This document shows positions 11,623 to 23,835 of a stretch of DNA of 64,000 bases, one piece after another; within the stretch, counting starts at the first letter, position 1, and every line of letters starts with the position of its first letter. The position numbers were made by a program, and so were the translations under genes. A model generated the notes under the pieces. The model was not told where the DNA came from. It did no database searches and saw nothing but the letters and a program-made list of their open reading frames with translations. The stretch comes from Antilocapra americana (taxonomy: Eukaryota; Chordata; Mammalia; Artiodactyla; Antilocapridae), in the NCBI GenBank assembly GCA_007570785.1, contig ML660774.1:12182476-12246475 (forward strand). Direction: 5' to 3'.

Positions 11623-14600
11623 GAAATTAAAATTCTCTTTAGCTGGAATTAAAGCAAATCAAAACAAACTTCTCGCACATATTAAATGATTGATTTAGAA
11701 ATCACATAAAGGTAAGGAAGGGCAAGGAACTACAGCAAACACTTGGGCATTCTACAGTTCTATTTTGTGAAGAAGAGAGAGATCTTTGGAGGGCAGAGAG
11801 GGTATCCTTTCTTGTTGGATACACAAATGTGGCCCAAGTAGATGAGTTGAATCTTATTGTCATTATATTATCCCCCAGGTTAAAGTCAGGCTTTCAGTAA
11901 ACTTAATCATTGTCACGTATGCCTGAGAAGCCAGTGTTTGTTTGTTGGACTGTTTGTCTCTTAACAGCAAGCCTGAAACAGGAGTTTGTGTGCCTGTGAT
12001 TTACTGAGAAATGCATTTGGAGAAAACCTCTAAGTTACAAGGTGAAGCAGGAAAAGGCAGGAAGGGAGAGAGAAAGAACCCAGAAGGGTGAGATCTGGCC
12101 TTGGTCTAATACGTGGAGATGGGATGTGTAGGTCAGGGCTCAGGGATGGGGGATTCTGGAGTATTAACTGTATTAAAGGTGAGATAGTTGCCCTTTTGAA
12201 CCTCAGAATCACTTAGTCATTAACTGGGGGCTGTGACTGAAGAGGAGGGGAAGGACAAGGCAGTTCCTATCTCCTGAGGGCAGTTTCTGGAAAAGGGGGC
12301 AACCGTGAGCTCTTCACTGCCAGCACAATGGGATTCTACCTTCAGGCCCAGGGTAGGGTCAGGATGAGGTACTTTGAATTCATAATGGTCTTTTCAAATC
12401 TCAGGACCAAAAGAGTTTGTTAGAGCACTGCTAAGAATATAGACATTACAGGAATTCTAGCTGCACTTTCTGACTTTGCTTTTCGTTTGACACAGGTTGT
12501 ATTTCCTCTAAGACAATAAAGTTATAAATGATTTAACTGGATAGAGAGATGGGATTTCTCTGTTGATTTATATCAAAACTCCTGGCACCTGATACTTTAT
12601 CATCAGTTGCCTTACCTCTGATTATAGTTCTGTCAGGTCACAGCTCATCACGTGCCTGAGGTTGGAATGCCGGGAAGTGACAGCTCTATGATAAGAACTT
12701 CCTCTAAATCAAAAGCAGGATCAAGTTCAGTTTCTCTGACAATGGGCTCTTGAAATACGCTGAAGTACAATAGTTGCAGGGGATAAGGTTCTCTGGTCTT
12801 GTGGATATTCCTCCCAGCAAGGAATACCAAATTTTCATAAAAGTGTATGTGTGCGTTTTTACCACATCCAAAAGAATGTGTTTTAGCTTGATTGCTTTAG
12901 TTGGAATATAACTAGTCTCTGGGTGACTCTGTCATTTTAGATTAGTAGTAAGATTTGGTTCATTTGAATGAATTTTTGTCACATGTAAAATTCTGATAAT
13001 GCCAACAGTCAATCAGTCAGTGGTTAACTGCTCCACTTTTTTAAAGGATAAAACCAAAAGAGATGTTTGCTTGGAAATTGCCTCCATTTTAAGTCTCCAG
13101 TTTAAAAAATTATTTTTCAGTGTACTAAATTAAAAAAATAATTGCAATATGCGTTTAATAAGATTCATTGGTCATCATGTAATCTGCTTAAAGGCTGGAA
13201 AGTATGACATTATATGACACATAAATCACAAACTCCATTCATTTATATTTTTTGCATAATGATTAGACACAAATTATATTTAAAATACTTTTAAATGATT
13301 TAAAAATAGAACTATTACAAATGTTTAAACTTTAGGAAAAAAATCATGTATAATCTTACTGTCCATATCATTTTGTTGCTTTATTTCCTTTCAAACTTAT
13401 GTGTTCCTCATAGTTGTGTAGAATTTATACCACTTTATAGCCTGCTTCACATGGCTTTTAGATCATAAACATGACCCATGTTATATATTATCTATAACCA
13501 CCACCTAAAAGTATCTTTTTTTTTTCTAAATAGAAACATCTCTTGTGCTCTTTGGAGAAAATGAGAAAGGATGAAAGGTTAATCCTAATCACACTCAGTC
13601 CCCCATTCTCCCTGCCCTGGCCCACCAGTTCAGGGCCCTTCCCTTTGAGCGTGGCTGCCAAACATTATTGTCCTGCTGACTGTCTTTGACTTTGGTTAGG
13701 CTGAAGTCAGGTCTTAGGCACCTCTTCGGTGAAACTGTTGGGTTCAGTCTCCTAATAGCGTCTGAGGACACATACTTCAGCGACTCTACCTCCAGCCTCC
13801 TTATGTTATGGACTTTGAATGTGGAAGTGAAACTTGTCCTTGTCAGAACAGGCTGATTTTTTTTTTTTTTTTTTGGCTTGGTCTATTTTTGTCCTATCTA
13901 TGACATAACACTGAGTTTCTCATTGGAGTCTTTTCTTAGAATTATCAAGTAAAAAAAGTGGACGGTCTAATTGGCTCAGTTGTTTTTACCAAATCAAATA
14001 TTCTTCTGCCCCAGTCTTCTTGATAAGTACACAATGATCACTAATTCATTGTATATTTGAAAATAGATATACTCAGTTTATAACCTAACCATAGTCCTTT
14101 CAACTGTTATCTGTCTTTCTATAAAAGGAGAAAATACTTACAAGTATATAGTTAATACTTGGTTGTCTGTTTCTTATATTCCAAGTTGAGATGATGAAGT
14201 CAGAGTTCTCACCTCTTTCAGTCTCTTAAACAAATGATAATGTGGTTTCTGGAGATTTGCTTTGCATTTTTTAGCTGTGTGGTCCAGTAGCTGAAATCGG
14301 GCCTTCCAAACAAATGGACTTTGTTTCAGTATAGCTTGTTCTCTGTATCCAGGAATGCTTCTTTGGCAGAGGTCGGCTATTCATATCTAATTCTTGACTT
14401 AAATTTCACTCTTGCTGTGTATACCTTGCAGGAGGTGGGCATGACACATGTTTCCTTGTGGTACAACTAGCCACTGTGTCAGGGGAACTCTCCTCCATGG
14501 GTCCTCTTTTTCTTCATGTGTCTGTATGTGCCCTTGAGTGTTGTGGCTGTCAGAAATATTTGTTAGGTGTTTCCTATCTGTTTTATATGCTCCTGACATT

Positions 14601-14973
14601 CATACTTTAAATTTGAGGTGTTCCAAGAATTTACTGGGTCTTTTGGACTTGAGGTGTCACTTTTTCAAAGCTTGTAACATGAGAATGTCATCTTGCCTTG
14701 TGTACTGTGTTGCTGCAGTTCCTTCTCCATTGTATTTGTCTTTAATTATTTCAATAGAAATTTGAGGAAATGGTTAGATATTGGTGCTAATATCATAGCC
14801 TAGAAGTACCTAACTACCATTTTTAATAGCTACATACTGTTATCAATTGATGGCCTTAGCATTTCAATGTTTTTGTACATTTAGATTTAGTTTACTATTT
14901 GTACAAATCATTTTTTTCTAATGTGTGAGATTTTAACATTTTTTCCTTTGTTGAACTTTTTTCTCGTGGGTAT
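11623..14973. other. Long stretch without genes
   Basis: Mostly unrecognised sequence. About 13330-13500 resembles the 3' non-coding part of very old L1s ('ataatcttactgtccat', 'cctgcttcacatggc') but is weak. A T run lies at 13857-13874. A purine-rich patch lies at 12030-12300. No exon-like frame. Confidence 0.4.
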
Positions 14974-14982
14974 CTGGTAATT

Positions 14983-15182
14983 GGGCTTCCCTTGTGCTTA
15001 GATGGTAAAGAATCTGCCTGCAATGCAAGAAACCTGGGTCAAGAAGATCCCCCGGAGAAAGGAATGGCAACCCACTCCCATATTCTTGTTTGGAGAATCC
15101 CATGGACAGAGAAGCCTGGTGGGCTACAATCCTTAGGGTCGCAAAGAGTTGGACATGAGTAAGCGATTAAGCACACACGCAC
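14983..15182 (+). mobile_element. Bov-tA SINE
   Basis: Head (14983) to tail (15180), with a short deletion in the B-box area near 15035. Flanking ctggtaa at 14974-14980 and 15183-15189 is a probable target duplication. Confidence 0.92.
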
Positions 15183-15189
15183 CTGGTAA

Positions 15190-16880
15190 CTGCTTGTTTC
15201 CTGTTATCTCCTTAGATGGGGAGCTTTTTGAGAAATGAAATTTCAAAGATTTCTTAGTACAGTATCATACATTCCAAGACAAACTATGAACATATATATA
15301 TAAAGACAGTAGTTCAGTTGTCTTTCTAGAGCTCTGAAAAGAGTTGTTGTTTGTCACATGGTGACTTTTATGTGCAGGGCATGAGCTCATCTGTCTGTCC
15401 CTTTAGGCACCCCAACTGGGAGCCCTTTCTCATTTCTAATCATTATTTTTGAGGAAGAAAAAGACTTGGCATTATTTCTAAAAATTTGGCCTTGTAGGCC
15501 ACTGGCCAGAACATTGATCATTGACCTTTTATCTGGAATGCTTGTTATCAAACATGTGACATAGAAATTTCTTTTCTCCCCTCTGGCATTCAAATCTGCA
15601 CGATTTCAATAGTTCCACATAAGTGAACTGCTGTAAAGAAAATACTCTGACCTCTTGTGTTAATCAGCCGTATAGAAGAAGCATATAAAATGTGCATTCC
15701 TAAATCCCTTAGTGTTGGAAGTGGTGGAAAGTAATAAATTGCCTTTCTAGCTACTCTGAATTCCCCAAGGATCTGAGTGCTTCAGAATACCCCCATTTTT
15801 AAACTTTTCAGGGACTTCTGCTGTTGTTTCTGACATCTCTGAAGACTTGTGGCATTGTGTGATGTGTGCTGTTCTTTCAGTTGATGCATTACCCTCTGCT
15901 TACAGCAGGCTGTGTTTTCTGTGCCAGTTGTATCAAAATGAGAAGATGAGAGAAGATGAAGATTTCCCTAATGATTTGCTTATGTTCACACGTTGCAAGT
16001 GTTATTTATCCAACACTAACTATGGCTGTTTTTTTCCCGGAGTTGCTTTAGTAGGTTTTTGGATTTAGTTGCTGAATTGTTTGTGTCAAAATATGTGAGA
16101 AACCTCAAATATGGAAATAGTAGAATCAGGAAATATTTGGAAGGCAACAGAAAGACTCACAGAAAGGCCAGATTCACAGAGTGATTAGGAATAGAGTTTA
16201 TGGTATAAGTATTTTATTTAACTGACACCTTGATCTTTTTTCTTGCTTGGGGTAATGGGGTTGACACTGGGAAAAAAACAGTATTTTGCCTTGCAGATTC
16301 TAAGAGTGTACTTTTGTCCTCAAGATTCAGAAAACATTTTGTGAGCAGCACACATAAGCCCAGCTTATAGAAATACGTCTTCCCAAGTTCATAGAGCACA
16401 ATTCTCTCTTCATTATAGGATCATCTGTTGCCCTGCCTCCCCTCTAGCCCGCTTAGCCTTTGGTTTTTCTCTCCTGCACCACTATAAGAACTATTTATCA
16501 TAATGCATAGTACTCAGTAAAACCATTATTTAAGGGACTTTTTGACATTTGATATCTTTTTAAAGGATGCCTCTTTTGCATCATCTCTTTCCCATTAGAC
16601 TGCTGCTGTTTTTTTAGGGCTGCATGCAACTGATATGGTAAAATCAGGCTGGAGCTATCTATAGTTTGGGATGAGATTCCTTCCACTGTCGAAGTCAAAA
16701 ATTGATCAAAAGTAGCACTAGAAGAAATCATAGAATGAGAGGCCTTAGTGAGGAAGCTAGTTTTATTGATTTATCTTTTTATGCCTCTTAGCACCATGAG
16801 AATATTGAGAGCTATAGAGATGGAATCAGGAATTTAGCCTGTGGAATATTTCAAGTGATTGCTGCCATTTATTATGTACT
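15190..16880. other. Single-copy stretch, no gene seen
   Basis: No recognised repeat. Open frames at 15387-15593, 15847-16068 and 16498-16731 are short and show no family features. Confidence 0.45.
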
Positions 16881-16892
16881 CATATCACCCAG

Positions 16893-17165
16893 CCGGAGAG
16901 GGCAGTGGCAGCCCACCCCAGTACTCTTGCCTGGAAAATCCCATGGACAGAGGAGCCTAGTAGGCTGCAGTCCATGGGGTTGTGAAGAGTCGGACATGAC
17001 TGAGCGACTTCACTTTCACTTTTCACTTTTATGCATTGGAGAAGGAAATGGCAACCCACTCCAGTGTTCTTGCCTGGAGAATCCCAGGGACGGGGGCGCC
17101 TGGTGGGCTGCTGTCTATGGGGTCGCACAGAGTAGGACACGACTGAAGCGACTTAGCAGCAGCAG
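16893..17165 (+). mobile_element. Bov-A2 dimeric SINE with 12-bp target duplication
   Basis: Two Bov-A monomers (16893-17015 and 17035-17155) are joined by a CT-rich linker containing repeated 'ttcactttcac'. The element ends in a (GCA)n tail. Direct flanks at 16881-16892 and 17166-17177 agree at 11 of 12 positions. The second monomer is little diverged, so this is one of the younger insertions. Confidence 0.95.
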
Positions 17166-17177
17166 CATATTACCCAG

Positions 17178-18555
17178 TAATTTTTAAAGCCCTTCTTACT
17201 TAGAAAAATATTCAGTCCTCATAAGAATTTGGCCTATTCTCCTTACAAGTTCAAAGAACAAAAGGATTCCTGTACCCACCTGGTACAGCTCTCTCAACAG
17301 TAGGAGAGAAAAGATTTTGCAGCCAATAATTATTAGTCATTGGAAATATTCCTTTATCAGCTACTTTCCTCTGTGTGTTTATCTATCAGGGAGATAACAT
17401 CAGGGTAAGGAACTGAGGATTCAAAATTTTGGCCAACATTTTCTCTATCTCACAGATGTCCCTTCTATGAAGATCAAAAATACCTGCAGCTCTGAGCACC
17501 TATTCATTAAGTTCTCTATACAAAGATCTTTTTTACATAGATTGTAAGAGAAAAATCTTGACTTTGATTGCAATCTTTAGCCCCTAGTAAAAACACAGGT
17601 AGTCAGTTTTACTACCATTCAGAAGAAGTTGGGGCCCTCATAGTTATTCCTTTGAGTCAAGGTAAAGGAAATTATTGAAAACAACCTTTTCTTTTTCTTT
17701 TTAAAAAGCTTTCTGAATCTACTTGACAGTTGAAGTCACTTAATGGAAATTTCAACATCTCAGAATCTATAATTCATTTCTCACTTAAAATTTCTCTTAA
17801 AATACTACTATAAATAAAAGATGCTGCACATGAGTATGCATATTTGACCATTTTCTCATAGATTCTTGCCCAGACTTCAGTGAATATACTTGACATGAAA
17901 ATTTTCAAATGATGTTCTCAGATAAATTTGGGATTTAGAAGCATCTTTTTCTGTGCCTTTGGGACAGTTGGCTTATGTAGTAATTTACAAGATTCTGCTT
18001 CAGATGTGAAGATTTGCACAAATACTCACATAAACAAACATAGCACTCCACCTACGCATCCCTGGAATAATAGGAAAATCTTCCTTTTCTTCTTGTAAAT
18101 GGTCTTTATAACTAGTGAAATGGGCCTAATTATTAGTCCAAGGATATTTTGTAGCAGCAGCTTAGTAAAATATCAAAGAACAGGAATTAATTTTTGGTCA
18201 AGACTTTTTTGTTTACTTGGATTGTCCTTTAGTGCTAAATGCTTGCTTATTAAACCAAACAATGCTGTTTTAGCATCAGCTAATCTCAGTCTTCCCTGTT
18301 GCTTACAGTCTAGTCTGGTACTGTTTCCAGTACCACTATTCTTCATCTTTCCTTGTCTGCCTTTAGAGGAACAATTTCATCACTGACTGGAGAGACTGAG
18401 AAAAGCTTTTTGAATGATATTGCAGGTTTGTAGAAATGTTAAAATGATTTAACACAAACATGGATTTTTGTGTTTGGGTAATATTTAGTTGGTTTCTCTT
18501 CTGGAGATGCTAGGCCGTGAAGGGACAATAAGGTCAAGAAGAGGGTAGTGGATGA
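17178..18555. other. Single-copy stretch, no gene seen
   Basis: No recognised repeat or coding similarity. The 95-codon open frame at 18099-18386 has no recognisable family. Confidence 0.45.
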
Positions 18556-19157
18556 TTTTAAAGCATCTATATAAGTGACAGTAATCAGAATAGTTCCAAA
18601 CTGGAAACAACACAGGACACAGGTCCTCAGTAGAATGGATAACTGAAGTGTTACAGTTACACAGTCTTACAGTGGAATATAGTTTAAAACTGAAACTGAA
18701 AGTCACTCAGTCATGTCTGATTCACTGTGACCCCATGGATTATATCCATGGAATTCTCTAGGCCAGAATATTGGAGTGGGTAACCTTTCCCTTCTCCAGG
18801 GGATCTTCTCAACGCAGGGATCAAACCCAGGTCTCCCACATTGCAGGCAGATTATTTACCAGCTGAGCCACAGAGGAAGCCCCTATAGTTTAATAATAAT
18901 AATAAAAAAATGCAATATCATGGATAAAGCAGAAAAACAGTGTTGGATAAAAGGACTCATAAACAGAATATATACAAATATACCCTATATGATTCCATTT
19001 ATATGTAGTTCAAAAGCTAGGTAAAACTGATAGATTCTGTTAGAACTTGAAGCCAGTGGTTACCATTGGGGACTTCTGTCTGGAAGGAGGTTCCAAGGCT
19101 TCTGGGATTCTGGATACTTATTTCATGATGTGTTCACCTTGTAATGATGGGGGAGTG
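18556..19157 (+). mobile_element. Old L1 3' end, split by a SINE
   Basis: The segment 18575-18687 matches the end of L1 ORF2 and start of the 3' region ('ttccaaactggaaacaac', 'agtagaatggataactg'). The same element resumes at 18894 with 'tatgattccatttatatg' and 'ccagtggttaccattgggg'. It stops where the ERV 3' LTR begins, so the provirus probably landed in this L1. Confidence 0.75.
18688..18883 (-). mobile_element. Bov-tA SINE with perfect 10-bp target duplication
   Basis: Reverse full-length copy of the Bov-tA2-like subtype (two 'tgaaa' units before 'gtcactcagtcatg'). Identical flanks tatagtttaa at 18678-18687 and 18884-18893 interrupt an old L1. Confidence 0.95.
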
Positions 19158-19212
19158 TGTAATTTCCTCAGTTCTGTCTCTCCACAGCAAAGATTTGAAA
19201 CAGCGGACCAGT

Positions 19213-19218
19213 TTTATT
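19213..19218 (-). promoter_or_regulatory. LTR polyadenylation signal
   Basis: AATAAA on the minus strand, downstream of the TATA-like box in the 3' LTR. Confidence 0.7.
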
Positions 19219-19298
19219 TGGCAAGCAAAGGAAAATACATCCTTGAGGCGTGAGGGTGGGCTGACCCAAAAGAAGACAGGGGCTCAATTTTGACCCCT

Positions 19299-19308
19299 CT
19301 TTTTATAT
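19299..19308 (-). promoter_or_regulatory. LTR TATA-like box
   Basis: atataaaaag on the minus strand, about 190 bp into the LTR, as expected for a retroviral U3 promoter. Confidence 0.65.
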
Positions 19309-19493
19309 GTTTTTCTTCTCCCCCTGAAACTGCCCTGTGTAAACTGGGCTAGCCAGGAGGGCTGTTTGTTTCACCTGAGGTTCTCACTCCGGTCCTTGGA
19401 TTTTCTTTTGTTCCATTTTTGCGGGCTTTTCCTTTCTTTGTCATTTAGCCACCACCATTTTGGACTCCTTTTTCCTATTCTAACTACTTAACA

Positions 19494-19507
19494 TTCCCCC
19501 CTCAAGA
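19494..19507 (-). promoter_or_regulatory. Polypurine tract
   Basis: Minus-strand cttgaggggggaa immediately precedes the LTR TGTTAAG. It would prime plus-strand DNA synthesis. Confidence 0.75.
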
Positions 19508-19659
19508 GATGGGAGGCCCAGTTCTTTGGGAGTAGGAGTGTTGAGGTCTCTCTGGCTACTTCCTGCTGAGCTGGGGTGGTGAGGGGCATTAGCCTTCCCC
19601 CTCTTGCTAGTCTTAAGCCTCAGAGTCCTTATAGTGGACTATAAGATGATATCTATCTA

Positions 19660-20112
19660 AAGATGAATGATATTTTCTGTGGTTGGTTGTAGTTTTATAT
19701 ATCCTTGTTGAACTGGTACTGCATATTGTAGCTTGTTGACCTGGGAAGAGACAAAATGGGTTAGACAATTGATAATACATGAGCAATCATAAGCAGCATC
19801 AATATGATGATAACAGAGATTAGTAGGGACATTAGCCAACTCCAGATTCCTGTTTGACAGGAGAAGGATCCCCCAAAGAGAGATTGTAGCCACCCAGAGA
19901 ACTCTCCAGCTCGTTCTTTGAGATCCTTTAAGATCTGAATGTTTTTCTTGAGGATTTTGAGACTTTCTTTAAGTTACCTGGAAGTACTTACCCAGAAACA
20001 ACACGTCTCATTCAAGATGGCTCAAGTCCCTCCTTGTTCAGGGCTCAGGAGATCTATCTCCTGTCTATTTTGGAGTATAACCCCTGCCAAGCTGGGTTGG
20101 CTCTTTAGAGCT
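19660..20112 (-). pseudogene. ERV env transmembrane (TM) remnant
   Basis: Only the TM part of env is present. From 20112 downward on the minus strand there is a segment resembling the conserved heptad region before the CX6CC motif. In it the adjacent CC pair is at about 19998-20003, while the codon where the first cysteine of that motif is expected reads as a stop. A further stop follows. A hydrophobic anchor of about 25 residues lies at about 19780-19860, then a short cytoplasmic tail with stops. The SU portion is absent: the integrase C-terminus lies directly upstream, implying deletion. Not functional. Confidence 0.75.
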
Positions 20113-20179
20113 ATCCCGAGAAATCTTATCCCCAGAAACTTGATTTTGGGTGTGTTCATTAGAATGACACTCATTTGCA

Positions 20180-21329
20180 GTCCTGAATAGGTGTCTGAGA
20201 GCTCCCAGGGGCTCACAGGTGTATTGAGTGTCCTCTTCTGTTTTCTTCCATGGCTTAACTAGTGAGTAGTGAATCTAGGAGTCGTGTCCTGGTACCTTGA
20301 CTGCTGTGAGGGTAGAAAGTATTACAGGGTAGGGGCCCTTCCATGTGGCTAGAGTTGAGCCTTTGGGGACCCATCTTTCCAGACTTTAATTAGAACTTAA
20401 GTCCCTGGAGCATATAGTGGTGGCTCTTTAGAACCCTTTGGGTCCTTGTTGACACCCCACAGGCATATATCTTGTTGGAACTGCCCAGTGGCCATGGTAT
20501 AAGACTAGAGGGTCTGAGCCTCTGTATCTAGGAAGAGGTCATTGACATAAAAAAAAAGGTCTCCTGTATAGTATCTCATAAGGACTAAGACCAACCTGTT
20601 CCTTAGGGGCAGTATGGGTGTGGAGGAGAGCTATTGGTTAAGCCTCTTTCCATCCCAGGGAGGTCTTCTGGGTTATCTTTTTATCACTGATTTCAAGAAT
20701 TTGTTGGCTCTTTCTACTTTTACTGAAGACTGAGGCCTCCAGGCACAATGGAGATAATAAGTAATGCCCAATGCTTTAGAGACCCCTTGGGTGACCTTAG
20801 AAGTAAATGATGTCCCATTGTCACTTTGTAATGACCTGGGCAGGCCAAATCTCAGATTTCATGAAGCAGTTTTTTTTTACCACCTCCTCAGCCTTCTCAG
20901 TCTGGATAGGAAAGCCTTCAATCCATCCTGTGAATGTATCTATCATGACTAGTAGGTATTTATACCCGTGAGAATGTGGCATCTGGACGAAGTCCTTCTG
21001 CCAGTCCTCTCCTGGGTAGGTTCCATGCAGTTGGACAGGCTAGGCCAGCTGGGGTCTTCAAGCCCCTCAGGGTTGTTTAACTATCAAGTGGGAGAAGAGG
21101 AGATCACTTGCCTTATAGTTGTTTGGAGACCTGCTCCTCTAAAGGACCTTTCTAGTAATCTTTGGAGGGCCTTCTCCCCTAAATAAGCAATGGCATGTAA
21201 GAAATTAACCAACTTCCCCTGGTGGTTCCCAGGCAGAAAAAGGACTCCTTCCTTTTGGAACCATTCCCATATGATCTTGAAAACCCTCACTGTTAGTTTT
21301 AAGAGTCTCACCTTTAGCATCTCACCTTT
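20180..21329 (-). pseudogene. ERV integrase remnant (pol C-terminus)
   Basis: The N-terminal zinc-binding region is in the frame 21084-21320 ('LHAIAYLGEKALQRLLE'). The catalytic core has the first aspartate in 'LLVMIDTF' (20938-20940), the second in 'DNGTSF' (20820-20822) and the glutamate in 'KVERAN' (20712-20714). The C-terminal domain ('YEILYRRPFFYVNDL', then 'GPYPVILSTLTAVKVPG') runs to about 20180. Frames change several times, so no intact protein is encoded. The gammaretroviral type is shown by the spacing and C-terminal domain. Confidence 0.85.
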
Positions 21330-23280
21330 AGTATAAAGGAGTTTCTGGCAAATTAGTCTGGGGAACTAAGGTGGCAACCCATATTAGGTCATTGTTCTGT
21401 GATGCTGCTCTCTTAGCTGCTTGATCAGCTGCTTGGTTCCCTTGTGCCACTTCTGTTCTCCCTTTTTGGTGTCCTTTACAGTGGAAGACTGAAATCTCAG
21501 CGGGCAGATAGACTGCCTCCAAGAGCCTAAGGATTTGATACCATACTTGATTGTGGACCTCAGGTGGTGAAGTGGCCTCTTTCTTTCCCACAGCAGCATG
21601 TGCATGGAGCACCAGAAAGGCATACTTGGGTTCAGTGTAAATGGTTATTCTTTTCTCTTTTTCCCAGCTCTAAAGCTTGAGTCAGGGCTATGAGCTCAGC
21701 TAATTGGGCTGAAGTACCTGGTGACAAAGGTTTAGCCTCTATGGTCTCAAGACTGGAGACTATAGCATATCCGGCTCTTCTTTTTCCACCCAAGACAAAG
21801 CTGCTTCCGTCGGTGTACCAGACCTCCTCAGGATTGCTCAGAGGATCTTCTGACAGTCCCTCTTGGAGTTTTGTCCAGTGGTTCAAAGTTTCTAGGCAAG
21901 AGTGAAAGGGGAGAGAGCCCTCAGGGGTAGGCAGGAGGGTGGCTGGGTTAAGAACCTCACAAGGGGGTACAGTCAGGCCTGCATTTTCCATGAGCACTAC
22001 TCGATATCTGAGGATCCTTTGATCAGACATCCATAAATGGCCTGTCCCATCCAGGAGTTATTTCACTTGGTGGCTGGTAAAAATAGTTGATTTGCCCCCA
22101 AAAGAGAGTTTTAAAGCATCTTCTATCAGGAATGCAATAGCTGCAAGATTCTGAAGGCAGGGAGGCCAGCCAGCCTTGGGCAGTTAGGTCGAACCTCTTG
22201 ATAAGTTAGCCACAGGCTGGGGCTCAGGTCCCAACCTATGAGTTAACACTCCCAAGGCTATTCCTTCCTTTTCAAGGACATAAAGTTGGAATGCTTTTTC
22301 TGGGTCTGGCAACCTCAAGGTGGGTGCTTGAGTTAAGGCTTGTTTTAGTGTAGCCTCTGCCTTCTTTTGAGGAGTTCCCCCACATTACATCCCATCCCTT
22401 CAAGCTTTCATATAAGGGCTGGCAATTAGACCATAGTTGGGTATCCAGATTCTACACTACCCAATTAGCCCCAGGAAAGCTCACAATTGTTTTAGAGTTG
22501 TGGGAGAGGGCAACTGGAGAATTCCTTGTACTCTATCCAGAGGACAGCCTCCTGGACCCTTGTGTAATCTGAACTCCCAGGTAAGTGACCTTGGTCTCGA
22601 CCATTTGTGCTTTAGCATGGGAGACTTTATATCCCCTCTCTGCCAAAAAGTTTAGAATCTGAATTTCATGTTGTTGGGTATTTTTCTCATCTGGAGAGCA
22701 GATTAGTAGGTCATCTACATATTGTAATATTTTCCCATTAGGTCGCAGGTCCAGATCTAGGAGACCCTGACTAAGAGCCTGCCCAAACAGGTGAAGGCTA
22801 TCTCTGAACCCCTGAGATAATGCTGTCCAAGTCATTTGTTGCTATTTTTCTCCTGGACCCTCCCTCTAAAAGTCAAAAAGATATTGGGATTCTTTAGCCA
22901 GCTGTATGCAAAAAAAATGAATCCTCAAAATCCAGGACTGTAAACCACTTGGCAATGGGCAGGATTTCTCCCAAGATTACACAGGGATTGGGTACTGTGG
23001 GATAGAGGGGGACTACAGCTTCATTTATGATCTGGAGATCTTGAACCATTTACTAGGTCCTATCCCTTTTCTTTACAGGGAAGATCAGGCTCTTTCATGG
23101 TTACTTGGAGGGGACCAATAGCCCACAGGTGAGGAATTTATTTATTAGACACTGTAGTCCTTCCCAAGCTTCTCTTCTGAAGGGGTATTGTTTCTGGTTT
23201 GGAAACCGAGTGGGATTTCAGTGGACAATTATGACTGGTTCAGCTTGGTGGGCTTGTCCAGGAGTTCCCTGGTCTCACAC
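21330..23280 (-). pseudogene. ERV reverse transcriptase and RNase H remnant
   Basis: RT begins near 23240 ('FPNQKQYPFRREAWEGLQ'). The first catalytic aspartate is in 'FTVLDFED' (22930-22932). The 'LTWTxLPQGF'-type block is at 22800-22835, and YVDD lies at 22710-22721. RNase H follows, with its first aspartate in 'WYTDGSS' (21809-21811), a glutamate in 'AELIAL' near 21695-21697, and the 'CKGHQKG' histidine region in a different frame within 21328-21612. Stops and shifts occur around 22860-22900, 22030-22500 and 21620. This was the polymerase that copies viral RNA to DNA; now inactive. Confidence 0.9.
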
Positions 23281-23640
23281 CTAGGAGTTAATTTTGTCTT
23301 CCCATAGTTTTTGGTTCCTTCCTATTGGAGAGGTTGTAATGGGTTCCTCAGTAGTAACCAGAAGCTGTAGGGCTCTAGGGACTGAAAAGCTTCCCATCAC
23401 AAGGGTGGTCCCCAGTTTAGTGAGTATATCTCTTCCCAATAAGGGAGTAGGACACTCAGTTTCCCACCAGAAACTGGTGGGAAAATATTTGTCTGTCCCA
23501 ACAATAAAGATGTGCTTGGGTGAATCTTTTTGTAATTGTTTTCGTGTAGCACCCAAAATAGTACAGGTTTGGGAGGAGAAGGCTCCAGATTAGGAGGCCA
23601 GGACAGAGTAGGTAGCTCCTGTGTCAACTAAGAAATTCTC
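23281..23640 (-). pseudogene. ERV protease remnant
   Basis: Aspartic protease remnant. The active-site DTGA is at 23614-23625. The C-terminal 'CPTPLLGRDILTKL' block lies in the frame 23281-23556. A frameshift lies between the two. Follows gag in the same orientation, as usual for gammaretroviruses. Confidence 0.85.
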
Positions 23641-23793
23641 AGACCTACCTGCCACATCCAGTTGTTCCCCTGGCTCCGGCCCTGTGATGGTTATCTGTGA
23701 CAGGCAGGCTGGCTGGAGTGGGCCACTTCAGTCCTGTTGAACCATCCTGAGGGAAGGCTTGGCACTTGACCTTGAGGCTCTTGAGTCTCAAGG

Positions 23794-23835
23794 GCAGAGA
23801 GGCGCTTAATGTCCCAACTGATGGCATTTGTAGCA
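23794..23835 (-). other. Nucleocapsid CCHC zinc knuckle
   Basis: C-X2-C-X4-H-X4-C spacing is kept over 14 codons ('CYKCHQLGH', then 'APLC'). The codon after the histidine is TAA. Confidence 0.88.

Larger units (their letters stand above)
19158..19493 (-). repeat. ERV 3' LTR
   Basis: About 336 bp. On the minus strand it starts TGTTAAGTAG just after the polypurine tract and ends ...ATTACA at 19158. It has a TATA-like box (minus-strand atataaaaag, 19299-19308) and a polyadenylation signal AATAAA (19213-19218) about 90 bp downstream, giving a U3-R-U5 order. The exact 3' edge could be 19156. Confidence 0.75.

Noticed and set aside
16855..17187. 110-codon plus-strand and 86-codon minus-strand open frames
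   Set aside because: Both are translations of a Bov-A2 SINE; the same peptides recur wherever this repeat occurs.
23294..23593. 99-codon plus-strand open frame
   Set aside because: Antisense shadow of the ERV protease region.
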